This document shows positions 1 to 9,254 of a stretch of DNA of 64,000 nt, piece by piece. Numbering within the stretch: the stretch's first letter is position 1; every line of letters starts with the position of its first letter. Both the position numbers and the translations under genes were made by a program. Location of the stretch: contig CAWEME010000035.1 in the NCBI GenBank assembly GCA_963810055.1, positions 124,001-188,000 of the forward strand, read 5' to 3'. The notes beneath the pieces are model-generated. The model searched no databases and was not told the DNA's origin. It saw nothing but the letters and a program-made list of their open reading frames with translations. Source of the stretch: REEB95 sp963810055 (GTDB lineage: Bacteria; Pseudomonadota; Alphaproteobacteria; ATCC43930; CGMCC-115725).

Positions 1-2
1 GC

Positions 3-1064
3 TTCCTGATGCCGAACCATCTCGACGGCTCGCTCGAGTTCTTCAATGCCGACGGCAGCGGCGCCGGCAGTTTGCAGCCGAACGACCAGGGCATCGTGGT
101 ATGGCAGGGGGCGCCCGGGCTGCCGAGCACCGCGGGCCAGGATCCCGCCGCGACAACGAACAACGGCTACGCCGCCCAGCTCGCCGCTTCGCTGGTCGAC
201 TGGGGAGTGGCCGATGCCGGCCAATCGGCCGAAACGGCGCTGTCCGCGTTGTTGCGAACCATCGATTCGACGTTGTGGACGGTCGACCCCTTCGCGCATC
301 AGGGAGACGAGCACCTGTCGCTGCTGGTCGGGCATCCGGTCTGCGTCATGCGCGGCTTGTTGCGGCTCGACGTGGCCGACCCGGTCGTCACGCCCGACGG
401 CACGCTCGCGACCGTGCCGATCCGGCTCGGGAACCTGACGCAATGGAATGACGGGCTGCTCGGCTATTTCGTCAATGACGATTACACGCAGCTCTACGTC
501 GCCGACGCCGCCTCGGCCGGGATGGCGCGCGCGATCGGTCCGCAGCAAGGCTTCCTGCAGCAGATCAATCTGGTGCCATCGTTTTACGCGACCTTTGCCA
601 ACGACGTCGCAGCCAACGTCACGAGTGGCACGGCGGCGCCGGGCAATACGCCGGCAACTCATCCCTATATCAACACCACCGGACTGCTGTGGATCCGGCC
701 GAACCAGACGATCAACCTGACGCTGCTGGTCGAGCCGCTCAGCACCGTTCACGCGACCGCCGGGCGCGTCCCGCGCAAGGAGATCGGCATGCGCCGCACC
801 TGGGTGACTGCGGGGCTGGCGGCGATCGCGCCCACGTTCCGGTTCGGACCCGTCCTGGTCGATCCGAACCAGATCCGCATGCCGCTGGCGACCGGCCTCA
901 ACAGCACCTGGGTGTGGGATTATCGCGCCGACGCGGTGGCGTGGGCGGAAAACCCGGTGACCAACGCGACCGACAATGCGCTACTCGGCAGCCCTCCGGC
1001 GAGCGGCTCGGAGGGCTGGCTCAAATTGAATCCCCCCTCGAGCGCGGCGGGGACAAGCTCGTGA
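3..1064 (+). CDS. Hypothetical protein, 5' end outside window
   Basis: The reading frame is open to the left edge, so this is the C-terminal part of a longer protein; the first internal ATG is at 9. I do not recognise a family. The visible 351 residues are rich in Ala, Thr, Asn and Pro, with no obvious membrane segment, and end in a Trp-rich stretch (VWDYRADAVAW, then EGWLKL). The stop TGA at 1062-1064 overlaps a GTG start at 1061 (GTGA), so the gene is translationally coupled to the hydrolase gene downstream and probably shares its operon. Function is unknown; a structural, extracellular or phage-tail-like role is only a guess from composition. Confidence 0.65.
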   Translation, partial: FLMPNHLDGSLEFFNADGSGAGSLQPNDQGIVVWQGAPGLPSTAGQDPAATTNNGYAAQLAASLVDWGVADAGQSAETALSALLRTIDSTLWTVDPFAHQGDEHLSLLVGHPVCVMRGLLRLDVADPVVTPDGTLATVPIRLGNLTQWNDGLLGYFVNDDYTQLYVADAASAGMARAIGPQQGFLQQINLVPSFYATFANDVAANVTSGTAAPGNTPATHPYINTTGLLWIRPNQTINLTLLVEPLSTVHATAGRVPRKEIGMRRTWVTAGLAAIAPTFRFGPVLVDPNQIRMPLATGLNSTWVWDYRADAVAWAENPVTNATDNALLGSPPASGSEGWLKLNPPSSAAGTSS

Positions 1065-2922
1065 GCATCTTCGAAACAATCGCGAACATCCTCGGACTGG
1101 CGGTGGAGGCCAAGTTGCCCCCGGTTTCGACGAGTTGACCGCATGGGTGCCATTGTCGGTCTCGGTGGATGGACCCGATAGTGGGATTCCCTATAATCTC
1201 GTTGACTCGTTTCGTAATCTTGCCTTACTCCACGCATTTACTGATTATACGGTAAACTCGATTACCATTGACTATGTTTCCGCGCTCATTGCCAAAGGCT
1301 TGCTGCGCCCCGATCCGGCAGACGCAACGAAATTCCAAGTTAAACTCAGCCTGAGAATCGCTTATCCCTTTGCCGCGGGCACGCCAGATGTAATTTCCGG
1401 CAGCGGTCCCTTGCCGCTCGTGCTCTTAAATCACGGTCATTACGACAGTTGGAAGCCGCTCGGCCTCACGTTCCCGAGCACTGGCCCGACAACCGTTCAG
1501 CCACCGGACATCGCCATATCCCCGAGCTACCAAGGCTATGCCTACCTGCAGAGCGCGCTAGCCGCATGTAATATCGTATCCGTGTCGGTCGATCACAATC
1601 TCGCATGTTTTACAAAATCCTTCATAGAGACTCGCGCCGACACCGTGATCGCGGCTTTGAACGCGCTCGGCTTGGAAGCAAAATCATCAACGAGCCGCTA
1701 TTGCGGCCGGCTCGACTTTTCGAGGATCGGCCTCATGGGCCATTCCCGGGGCGGAGATGCCGTCGTTCGCGCGGTGAAAAAGATCCTCGCCGACCCGACC
1801 CTGAGCGCGACCTACACCATCAAGACCGTGTGCTCGTTGGCTCCCACCGATTTCACCGGTTCCAGCGTGGCGGCAAATCGCATGTTCCTCGACGTCAACG
1901 ACGTCAATTTCTACCTCGTCATGTACGGAGCACTCGACGGGGATGTCAGCGGTTATGGTGGTGCGACGGGTATTGCCGGCACCGGATTTCGGCACTACGA
2001 TCGCGCGCGTTGCAATAAGGCGATGGTGTTCCTCGATACCTGCTGCCACGACTACTTCAATACCGTCTGGTTGAAAAATCCTCACGAAGATGGGATCGCT
2101 CTCTCTACTCCCGCTACTTCCTCTACTCCCGCTATTACTTATGATCCCCTTGATCCACGTATAGCAAGCCCGGCCGATCACCAGTCCATCGCAATCGACT
2201 ATCTGGGCGATCTGTTCCAATGGCAGCTCAACGGCGTGGCGTTACCGGAGCGTTTCAACGGAATAAAAGGCAATCGTGTCGGGGTGCACGCGTCGCTCCA
2301 ATGGATGTTCGGAACTACCCTCACGCAGATCGACGACTTCGAAAATACCGGCACGACGAATCTTCTCGGCGACACTCGAACGGTGTTGAATACGGGCGTG
2401 CCGACGGGAATTTCCGATTTTGCCTCGATTACCGTTTCCGGCACCTCGCTGTCGGCGCATACGGGTCATCAGACGAACGTGTTATATGTCGACCTGACCA
2501 CCGGATCACCGGGAAGCACGAGAATTCTTGAGGAGTCTATCCCGGCAGCGAATCAAGACTGGTCGTCTTACGATACGCTCATCATCAGCTTGTCGGGCTG
2601 GTTTGACCCAACGAGCGCGACGACTATCGCGAACGCCAATCTCCCGCGCTTGACGATCTCTCTTGAGGACACGAACAATATGCTAGGCATGGTAAACTGG
2701 GAGGATTACGGCACCGCGCTTCCGAGCCGGCCGATGTTCAAGAACCTGCCTCTTTACGGCGGCAATCTAACGCTCATGCGGCTCGAGACGATTCCGATCG
2801 CCTTGGATCTCTTTGTGGGGGCCGACCTGACGAAAATCATGACCGTGAGCCTCGATATACTACCGAACAACAACAACAACACGTACGTCTTCATCGACAA
2901 CATCCACGTACTGAAGAGGTAG
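1061..2922 (+). CDS. Alpha/beta hydrolase, frameshifted near its 5' end
   Basis: The main open frame (from 1135, about 595 residues) has an alpha/beta-hydrolase core. It includes a nucleophile elbow GHSRGG near residue 204 and an upstream LLNHGHYDSW stretch that fits the oxyanion/early-strand region of lipase or chlorophyllase-like hydrolases. The C-terminal 200 residues look like a beta-rich accessory domain. The true start is probably GTG 1061, overlapping the preceding stop. That frame reads MSIFETIANILGLAVEAKL and then hits TGA at 1138, while the frame upstream of 1135 continues PGFDELTAWVPL. Adding one C to the C5 run at 1118-1122 joins them. Substrate is unknown. The neighbouring unknown proteins suggest a three-gene operon. 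Confidence 0.7.
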
Positions 2923-2925
2923 ACG

Positions 2926-3219
2926 ATGGCGCAGCCAACCATAACCGCCGCGCAATTCGTGGCCCCCAACCCGAATGCCTCAGGCGGTCCGTGGGTGTTA
3001 CAGGTGTTTGCCCAGGGCTCGGGCTTTGTCGAACGCGCCCTTCCGCTTATGGCAACCGTCGGCAACGTCGTCGTTCAGGCGATCTTCCAATCTCCAAGTG
3101 GTGACGGGTTTATGGGTTTTCTCGACACCATGCCGAATAACGGCGACATGCTGTCGGTCGGGTACGGGCAAGTCGCGCCTACCGGCATCCAGTACCAAGC
3201 AGGCGCAGGAGTCGCTTGA
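2926..3219 (+). CDS. Small hypothetical protein (97 aa)
   Basis: It begins three bases after the hydrolase stop. A Shine-Dalgarno-like GAGGTAG overlaps that stop and sits just before ATG 2926, so it belongs to the same operon. The protein is Gly/Ala/Pro rich with regular hydrophobic alternation (GNVVVQAIF, GFMGFLDTMP), suggesting a small beta-rich fold; there is no signal peptide. I recognise no family. Coupling to the hydrolase and to the partial gene before it implies a shared but unknown process. Confidence 0.6.
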   Translation: MAQPTITAAQFVAPNPNASGGPWVLQVFAQGSGFVERALPLMATVGNVVVQAIFQSPSGDGFMGFLDTMPNNGDMLSVGYGQVAPTGIQYQAGAGVA

Positions 3220-3644
3220 TCTTGCTGCGTCACCGGTTATCGCCCCAGGGAATCGGATCAAGCACTTGAGTATCGGCGGCGGCCGCTTCGGGCATAGTAG
3301 TGCCGCCCTTGGACATCCCCTTTTGCGCCGGAGTCAATAAGGTCGCTGTATGGTGAGATCGTGTTTGTCATCTCAATCTGGCAGGCATTTTCACGCTCAG
3401 TGAGGCCGCAAAATCACGCGAGCTGGTTGCGGGGGCTTGCAGCCGCTGACAGTTTCTTATCTGCGTGCCCGTATAGGTTTATTTCATGCCAGGTCCCCCA
3501 ATTTCACCTTGGCTTCTGATAACACACAGTTATCCGGTATTATGGCGCAAACGCCCCAAGCATTTTTGCGGGCGCTTTCCACATGAGAAAGGAGGTCAAG
3601 GTGTAGGAGGTCGCGCCGTGCGCGCCGTTGCGGCCGTGGCCGCA
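3220..3644. other. Intergenic stretch, no gene seen
   Basis: No convincing coding frame, RNA gene or repeat is visible in this 425-base stretch after the three-gene operon. A long plus-strand open frame begins inside it at 3486, but its composition is unlike a real protein and it runs antisense to a better-supported decayed gene. I see no clear terminator. Confidence 0.5.
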
Positions 3645-4208
3645 TTACTGGTTATTAAAAGGCTCTGTACTATCCCAATCGCGAATAGCGGGGAGCGAAT
3701 CAAGATTGATCGACCGCCAATGATTTTTGGGGTGTCCTTCACCCTCCCAACTGGTGATCCCAGTAAAGTAGGCCTCTCCTGTTGTTGTATGATCAAAGAC
3801 ATCCATATAAGAAAACTCAATTCGCACCCGCACCAAAACATCGCCGCTAGGAGAGATGTTGGTGGCAGCGAAACGAACAATTCCCATGTCTGGAATCAAT
3901 ACTCGGCTTGGGTATGTTTCGTTCGTGGGAATCGAAGCACCGGGAGCTTCCGCCCAAACTATGCCGAGGCCGCGTTGTCGTCTCTGGGTTCCGCTAATAT
4001 ATTGAATTGTTGGACGCCAGAGAAAATTTCTGGCCGGGGATTGCCCGCTATTGCTCGCGCCGATTTCAACGCTTGGGAAAGCTTCGTTCGGAACCCAATT
4101 TTTACGAAATTCGACCCGAGCCGTCTGGATGCTGAGATAGGCTCTGACTTGAGCCTCCCCAATACGCCGAGTTTCGGTAACGGCTTCCCTACTCAGAGGA
4201 GCAGGGAA
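3645..4208 (-). pseudogene. 5'-truncated hypothetical protein gene
   Basis: Reading the minus strand in one frame from 4208 to the TAA at 3645-3647 gives about 187 uninterrupted residues with protein-like composition: RRIGEAQVRAYLSIQTARVEF, then NSGQSPARNF, then DVLVRVRIEFSYMDVF. The pattern of R-A-Y followed by a beta-sandwich-like segment with an NSGQSPARN motif is common in short alphaproteobacterial proteins that start with a membrane helix. Here that helix and any start codon are missing: a TAA lies directly upstream at 4209-4211, exactly where a repeat copy begins. I read it as a gene whose 5' end was replaced by the repeat. Confidence 0.5.
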
Positions 4209-4276
4209 TTATTTCGGCGGATCAGGGAATTTGGTGGCGTGAACAGGGAATTCATCAAGCCGATCACGGATGCACT
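4184..4276. repeat. 93-bp dispersed repeat, copy 1
   Basis: This segment aligns without gaps to 9951-10043 at roughly 75% identity by eye. Each copy opens with an inverted repeat, TTCCCT ... AGGGAA, separated by 12 bases, and then repeats the AGGGAA element twice more (CAGGGAAT, then ACAGGGAA here or ACGGGGAA in copy 2). This copy abuts the broken 5' end of the decayed gene at 3645-4208. Confidence 0.6.
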
Positions 4277-4438
4277 ACCAACATCATCCCGGATGAGGTT
4301 TTTGGTAGGGACACCTAGGCGATGCTAGGCGAGATGCAAAGCCGCGCTGAACTCTACGCGCCAATTGGTTATCACGATTATGAGACGCTGGATGCCTCAA
4401 TTATCAATTATTAAGACAATCGTTCCTTCGATCGATCG

Positions 4439-5068
4439 CTAGTTCCGCGCCAAGCCCGATAGAAAGTCCGTCGCTTCTGCCTTTGGCACGACATCACCAT
4501 ACTTTGCATCAATATCGAATAAATTGGCTTCGTGCGGCTCCAGCGCGCGGTCGCCAACGCATTCACGTATCACAATCGCACGTAGGTTATGGCTAGCCGC
4601 ATCAATCACGCTAGCACGGACGCATCCCGAGGTAGTGCACCCGGTGACCAGTACTGTATCGACACTGCGCCATGCAAGCCAAGACGCAAGATCGGTGCCG
4701 AAAAACGCTGAGGCCTGAGTTTTGCGAATGATGTGCTCGCCCTGCTTCGGCGCCAATTCCGGGACAATCTGACTGGCGGGCGCGTCTTCAGTCAAATTGA
4801 CCAAAGCCGGAATTTTCGTCGCAAATGCTCCAATATTCACACCGCCCTCCTCGTAGACGATGCGGGTAAATACGACCGGCAACCCCTTCTCGCGCGACTG
4901 TTGCAACACCGATTGAGTTTCTCGTATCGCCGAGTGGATGTTTCCGCCCCCAAGTAATTCCGCGTCGGCGAAGCCATTTACGAAATCGACAATGAGAAGA
5001 GCGGGCCGCATTCCAAATCCCACGCGATTGCCCAAGTTCTGTTTCTGATAAATGTCCTTTGCATTCAT
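4439..5068 (-). CDS. Isochorismatase-family amidohydrolase
   Basis: A cysteine hydrolase of the isochorismatase/N-carbamoylsarcosine amidase fold, 209 residues, full family length. The triad is visible: Asp28 in LLIVDFVNGF, Lys116 in IIRKTQA, Cys149 in TTSGCVRA. Family members cleave amide or carbamoyl bonds, for example N-carbamoylsarcosine amidase and maleamate amidase of nicotinate breakdown. It is the last gene of a four-gene minus-strand operon behind the ring oxygenase, with a good ribosome site (GGAGGGAAAACTC before ATG). In that context it may hydrolyse an amide formed after ring oxidation. The exact substrate is unknown. Confidence 0.85.
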   Translation of the reverse strand: MNAKDIYQKQNLGNRVGFGMRPALLIVDFVNGFADAELLGGGNIHSAIRETQSVLQQSREKGLPVVFTRIVYEEGGVNIGAFATKIPALVNLTEDAPASQIVPELAPKQGEHIIRKTQASAFFGTDLASWLAWRSVDTVLVTGCTTSGCVRASVIDAASHNLRAIVIRECVGDRALEPHEANLFDIDAKYGDVVPKAEATDFLSGLARN

Positions 5069-5123
5069 GAGTTTTCCCTCCGTGGTTATTTGAACGAACG
5101 TAATCCCTAATTGTTAGTTGGTG

Positions 5124-6713
5124 CTAATAGCAAAGTGCGATGCCGTCCTTTCTTGGATCAGAGGCGGCCGCCAACGAGCCTCGCACATCATCGATAGCGA
5201 CTGCTTGAGCACCACCCAACGGCGCCTTCGCATCCACTACTGGATGGCCAAGCAGCACAAGAGCATCTCGCGTGGAATCCGGGATACCTCGTTCAGCCTC
5301 AACCACGCGGCCATTGAAACCGCAGCGCGGACCATCGATCGCTTCCTGGATATCCATATTGCTGTCGATCACATTTGCAAGAATTTGCGCCTGACCAATC
5401 GGTTGATAGGCCGCACCTTTAACGCCAAGCGAAAGCCATGGCCGACCATTTTTAAGCGCCAGCCCCGGAAGAATTGTGTGCGATGGCCGCTTGCGCGGCG
5501 CAACATTGTTGGGATGGCCATCTTTCACGCGAAAACCGACTCCGCGATTGTGAAATACGATCCCTGACTCTGGGCTGGTGAGAGCGGTACCGAACTGGAA
5601 ATATAAAGAATTAATGAAGGAGCAGACGTTACGGTCGGAGTCGACAACTGCGATGTAGACCGTATCGCGTTCTGTCTTTTCGTTCGGCTTCGACTGATAG
5701 GGCATCGCCCTATCAAGCCGGATGCGTGCGCGAAGTTGCTGTGCAAAAGCAGCGGAAAGAATGTGTTGGGTCGGAACTTCGGAAAACGCCGGATCAGCAA
5801 TCAGGGAGTCGCGCACTTCAAATGCCAAACGGGTTGCCTCTGTCAGTAAATGAAATCGCTCTCCGCCATAGGGGTCCTGCGCCTTAAGGTCAAAACCCGA
5901 CAAGATGTTCATAATCACAAGCGTTACCAATCCCTGGGAATTGGGCGGCATCTGGATGATCTCTACTTTGCGATATATTGACGAGACAGGCTCTACGTAA
6001 AGTGATTGCTGCTCAGCAAAATCCGCCAAGGTATGAACGCCGCCAAGGCTGTTCAGATAGCGGAGCATCTCGTACGCCAGGTCACCTTTATAGAAGGCAT
6101 CGCGTCCACCATGGGCAATCTTGCGCAAGGCGTACGCAAGGCCAGGGATTTTCATTATCTCTCCCGGCTCTGGAGCACGCTGATCGATCAAATAATGCTT
6201 AGCCGTATTCGTATCGGTCTTAAGCTTTGCCGTATTGGACGCCCATTCCGTAGCCACGCAAGGAGTCACAGAAAACCCGTTTTCCGCACAGTCTATAGCT
6301 GGCTCAAGTATTGCCGCCATAGGCAAGCGTCCGTAGTCGGCATTGAGACGAAACCACGCATCAATCGCACCTGGGATCGTTACCGCGTGCACACTTGTTT
6401 CGGGGATCGCTCGAAACCCGCGTTCAATCAACCATTCTGCAGTCAACCTCGCGGGTGCATGCCCAGAGCCGTTGATCGCAACAACCCGATTCTCCGCGGC
6501 AATCCAGCATAGCGCGAAGCAGTCGCCACCAATTCCGGTACTCATGGGCTCGACGACACACTGCACGGCACAAGCAGCAATCGCCGCATCAATAGCGTTG
6601 CCGCCGGCTTTCAAAATATCGATGGCCGTGAGACTCGCGAGAGGGTGCGATGTCGCTGCCGCGCCGCGCATCCCGTAGGAAACGGATCGTCCCGGAATTT
6701 GAATGTCACGCAT
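5124..6713 (-). CDS. Gamma-glutamyltransferase-family acylase/hydrolase
   Basis: An Ntn-hydrolase of the gamma-glutamyltranspeptidase family, 529 residues. The large-subunit hallmarks GGNAIDAAIAA (about 38-48) and STGIGGDCF (58-66) are present. The autoprocessing/nucleophile position is Thr351 in ERDTVYIAVVD, followed by small-subunit features. No signal peptide is seen, so it is probably cytoplasmic, unlike classical periplasmic GGT. It sits 24 bases after the oxygenase small subunit and 55 bases before the amidohydrolase in one operon. This points to a role in removing or transferring an acyl (perhaps glutamyl) group from a catabolic intermediate, not to glutathione turnover; that role is inference. 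Confidence 0.85.
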   Translation of the reverse strand: MRDIQIPGRSVSYGMRGAAATSHPLASLTAIDILKAGGNAIDAAIAACAVQCVVEPMSTGIGGDCFALCWIAAENRVVAINGSGHAPARLTAEWLIERGFRAIPETSVHAVTIPGAIDAWFRLNADYGRLPMAAILEPAIDCAENGFSVTPCVATEWASNTAKLKTDTNTAKHYLIDQRAPEPGEIMKIPGLAYALRKIAHGGRDAFYKGDLAYEMLRYLNSLGGVHTLADFAEQQSLYVEPVSSIYRKVEIIQMPPNSQGLVTLVIMNILSGFDLKAQDPYGGERFHLLTEATRLAFEVRDSLIADPAFSEVPTQHILSAAFAQQLRARIRLDRAMPYQSKPNEKTERDTVYIAVVDSDRNVCSFINSLYFQFGTALTSPESGIVFHNRGVGFRVKDGHPNNVAPRKRPSHTILPGLALKNGRPWLSLGVKGAAYQPIGQAQILANVIDSNMDIQEAIDGPRCGFNGRVVEAERGIPDSTRDALVLLGHPVVDAKAPLGGAQAVAIDDVRGSLAAASDPRKDGIALCY

Positions 6714-6737
6714 AAACGTTCTCGACTAAGAAATCCC

Positions 6738-7256
6738 TCAAACGGGAATACACAGCGCGTTGTCGACCAGAAGGTTGTCATAAACGCACCGCCGTTCCGC
6801 AAGCTTGAGAACACCATCGACACGGCGAAAGACATCATGGTAGACGCCGACCTGATGGAGGGTAGCCTCCGGACGGTCATATAGTACCTGCAATACAACG
6901 TAGTTTGCGCGCGCCTTGAATTCGCCTTCCCGTTCTTCGCTCAGTATCTGGAGATTGCCGATGATGTGACGCAGATAACGGGGCGCAAACATGGCCGTGT
7001 TATGGAGCGCATAGGCCCGATCATGGAGCATCTTCTTGTTCTCACAATAAATCAGGCCCACCGGCAACCCGTTATCGGCGTTCTCACGCGACTGATTGTT
7101 GTAGAAGCCATCCTCGGTGAACATTTCCACCCAGTCGAACAATCGTCGCTCGTCGAGCGCGGCCGCATAGGCGGCGTTGAACTGCTCCACCTCGTGCCAC
7201 AACAGAAGCACCTCGAGCCGGCGATCGTTCGCGATAGGGTGCCTGACCTCAAGCAT
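6738..7256 (-). CDS. Ring-hydroxylating oxygenase small (beta) subunit
   Basis: A 172-residue SnoaL/NTF2-like protein matching the beta subunits of aromatic-ring-hydroxylating dioxygenases. It has the N-terminal helix pattern WHEVEQFNAAYAAALDERRLFDWVEMFTEDGFY and a C-terminal beta sheet with RRVDGVLKLAERRCVYDN. Such subunits shape the hexameric oxygenase and help substrate fit, but carry no metal. The start lies 14 bases after the stop of the Rieske alpha subunit, so the two are co-translated partners. Confidence 0.9.
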   Translation of the reverse strand: MLEVRHPIANDRRLEVLLLWHEVEQFNAAYAAALDERRLFDWVEMFTEDGFYNNQSRENADNGLPVGLIYCENKKMLHDRAYALHNTAMFAPRYLRHIIGNLQILSEEREGEFKARANYVVLQVLYDRPEATLHQVGVYHDVFRRVDGVLKLAERRCVYDNLLVDNALCIPV

Positions 7257-7270
7257 TTCTATCTTCCCTG

Positions 7271-8977
7271 CTAGATGCCCATTTCCTTGCGCCAGTACTT
7301 GTACATCGCGCGAATGGCCGATTCTGAAATCACGCTCTCGGTCGTCCCGGCGGAATTTTCCGGATCGAGCTTGACGAGATGTTTGCCATTGGGAACCCGT
7401 CGCATGCCGTCCTGCACGAACTTTATGGCTTCGTTGTCCTCGATGCCAAGGAAACCGGCCGGCCCCATCAGATTGCCCTGGCGCAAGCGATGTCGCGTCA
7501 TCTCTGCACTATCTCCGTCGAAGCCGAACATCGTCCACTTCATGATGAAATCATGTGGCCCGTTCGGCACGATCTGCCGGATTCCTAAAGTGTTCATCTC
7601 GCGCTGAATAATGAGGTTCGGCCAGATCGTCGCCATGATCACCGACCAGGGACTGTCGAACTCCTCGACAAAATCCATAAACCGAGTTTCCTTCAGGACC
7701 ATATCCTCCTTGTACGCGCGCATTTCTTTCTTGGTATCACTGCTCAGATTTTTCGCATCGGATTTCAACGACGCCATAATACCGTGCCGACCACGCTTAT
7801 CCATAAACATCAGCCCACGATTGCCCGGCGTGAGTAAACCAAACGTGACCAAGAAAGTATGCAGCAACGTCGCATGATATGGATCGCGAAGATTTTCGTG
7901 ATAGAGCTTCCAATTACCGGGAATCGAATGGCGGTAATGACCGAGAATCTTTAACTTCTTCCCGTTAAAGGTCGCCTCGAACTCCTTCATGACTTCAGGT
8001 CCGAAATACTCGGTCAGGAGTACGGTGTCGTCGGCATAGGATGCGAACACTACCCCGCGATGAGTCGTGACCTTCAATTTTCGCGGGCCATGATCGGCTG
8101 CCTTAAAGTCGGTTGGCATCCCCCCCTTGCCGTTCGCGCCACGACGAAACGGGATTCCAGCAAGATTGCCTTTTAGGTCGTACGACCATTGATGATACGG
8201 ACAGACGAACTCTTTCACCTGTCCCCTGAGTTCGCGGCAAAATTCCGCGGCGCGATGTGCGCAGCGGTTCTCGAATACATTAACCGATCCGTCGGCGGCG
8301 CGAGCCACGACGACTGGGGTCGGGCCAACATTCGAGCGGATGAAGTCGCCGGGCTCCGGAATTTCCGCCTCGAGCGCTACATAGTTCCAAGTCGGACCGT
8401 GAAAAATTTTCTCTACTTCAGCGTCGTAGATTTCCTGATCGGTATAAACCCAATCGGGGATTTCGGAGAGATCGTCATTGGGCCACACATGTCGCTTCGC
8501 GGTGGGAAGGGCCGGATTGTAGTTCATCCTTATATCCTCCGCGAAGACATGATGAGTTTCGGTCTCTTCACCCGATAAACCATTTTCATGGGCCGCGGCT
8601 ATTCCTGAAACCGCCCGTTTCGACGTTGCCACGCTCGAAATCGAAGAACCTGATGCCATTGCGGCGCTAACAGCAAGATCGATCAAAACGTCATCGCCAT
8701 CGCGTCTGACCGGATAAATCCGCAAATCCTCGGTTGCTGGAGAACATAGCGCCTTGCCCGAGCGAACATCAAAGACACCTTGGTGCAGCGGGCATTCGAT
8801 TTTTCCGTCTTCGAACCAGCCCTGCGATAGCAACGCCAGTGCATGCGTACAGAATCCATGCGTCGCGAAAATCTCATCGCCAATCCGGTATAGCGCGACG
8901 GGCACGCCATCGACATTTATCCCCGTCACCCCGCCTTCGGGAAGCTCTGAAAAGGAAGCGACTTTCTGCCAAGACAT
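7271..8977 (-). CDS. Rieske ring oxygenase alpha subunit with extra N-terminal Rieske domain
   Basis: 568 residues with two Rieske [2Fe-2S] sites. The first is C43-x-H45 ... C62-x2-H65 in a ferredoxin-type domain (about 1-105); the second is C239-x-H241 ... C259-x2-H262 in a normal oxygenase alpha subunit. The catalytic iron site appears as NLRDPYHATLLH (Asp365, His368, His373). Normal alpha subunits are about 420-460 residues, so the first 100 or so look like a fused electron-carrier ferredoxin joined by a Ser/Ala-rich linker. No oxygenase reductase gene is seen in the window. First gene of a four-gene operon, 45 bases downstream of a conserved palindromic operator at 9022-9033. Confidence 0.92.
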   Translation of the reverse strand: MSWQKVASFSELPEGGVTGINVDGVPVALYRIGDEIFATHGFCTHALALLSQGWFEDGKIECPLHQGVFDVRSGKALCSPATEDLRIYPVRRDGDDVLIDLAVSAAMASGSSISSVATSKRAVSGIAAAHENGLSGEETETHHVFAEDIRMNYNPALPTAKRHVWPNDDLSEIPDWVYTDQEIYDAEVEKIFHGPTWNYVALEAEIPEPGDFIRSNVGPTPVVVARAADGSVNVFENRCAHRAAEFCRELRGQVKEFVCPYHQWSYDLKGNLAGIPFRRGANGKGGMPTDFKAADHGPRKLKVTTHRGVVFASYADDTVLLTEYFGPEVMKEFEATFNGKKLKILGHYRHSIPGNWKLYHENLRDPYHATLLHTFLVTFGLLTPGNRGLMFMDKRGRHGIMASLKSDAKNLSSDTKKEMRAYKEDMVLKETRFMDFVEEFDSPWSVIMATIWPNLIIQREMNTLGIRQIVPNGPHDFIMKWTMFGFDGDSAEMTRHRLRQGNLMGPAGFLGIEDNEAIKFVQDGMRRVPNGKHLVKLDPENSAGTTESVISESAIRAMYKYWRKEMGI

Positions 8978-9021
8978 AATACGTTCCGCGGCGCTCTTCG
9001 ATTAGTGACTCGCCAATTTAC

Positions 9022-9051
9022 TCAGTATACCTATTTTTATTTCGGATGCAA
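9022..9051 (-). promoter_or_regulatory. Promoter with AGTATAC operator for the ring-oxygenase operon
   Basis: On the minus strand, TTGCAT (9046-9051), a 16-base spacer and TATACT (9024-9029) form a sigma70-like promoter. The -10 box lies inside a palindrome-like TCAGTATACC that recurs before six other genes or operons in the window. It is about 45 bases from the alpha-subunit start, a position that fits repressor control. Confidence 0.65.
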
Positions 9052-9131
9052 TTAGCTATGGGTCGCGCGGTTGCGTAAACCTCGCCGGCTTAGCCTGTCG
9101 GGAAGCGGGGATTTCGGAGCAGAGTTGCGCA

Positions 9132-9254
9132 ATGAGCTGGCGCCAGCACTACAACACCGCCAGACCGCACTCATCGCTGGGATATCGGCCACCGGCGCCA
9201 CTGGCTTTTACCCTAATCCCGCCACCCCTGGATCAGGCCGCGCCTATTCAGTAA
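9132..9254 (+). pseudogene. IS3/IS481-type transposase C-terminal remnant
   Basis: In the plus strand the frame reads MSWRQHYNTARPHSSLGYRP followed by PPAPLAF, ending at TAA 9252-9254. This is the hallmark C-terminus of DDE transposases of the IS3/IS481 type (W-R-x-x-Y-N ... RPH-S-LGY-x-PP). Nothing upstream in frame resembles the rest of the integrase core, and no terminal inverted repeats are seen. It is a short scar of an old insertion between the ring-oxygenase promoter and the next gene. Confidence 0.7.

Noticed and set aside
3486..4328. Long plus-strand open frame of 280 codons
   Set aside because: Its composition is unlike a protein, and it runs antisense to a frame with much more natural sequence at 3645-4208.
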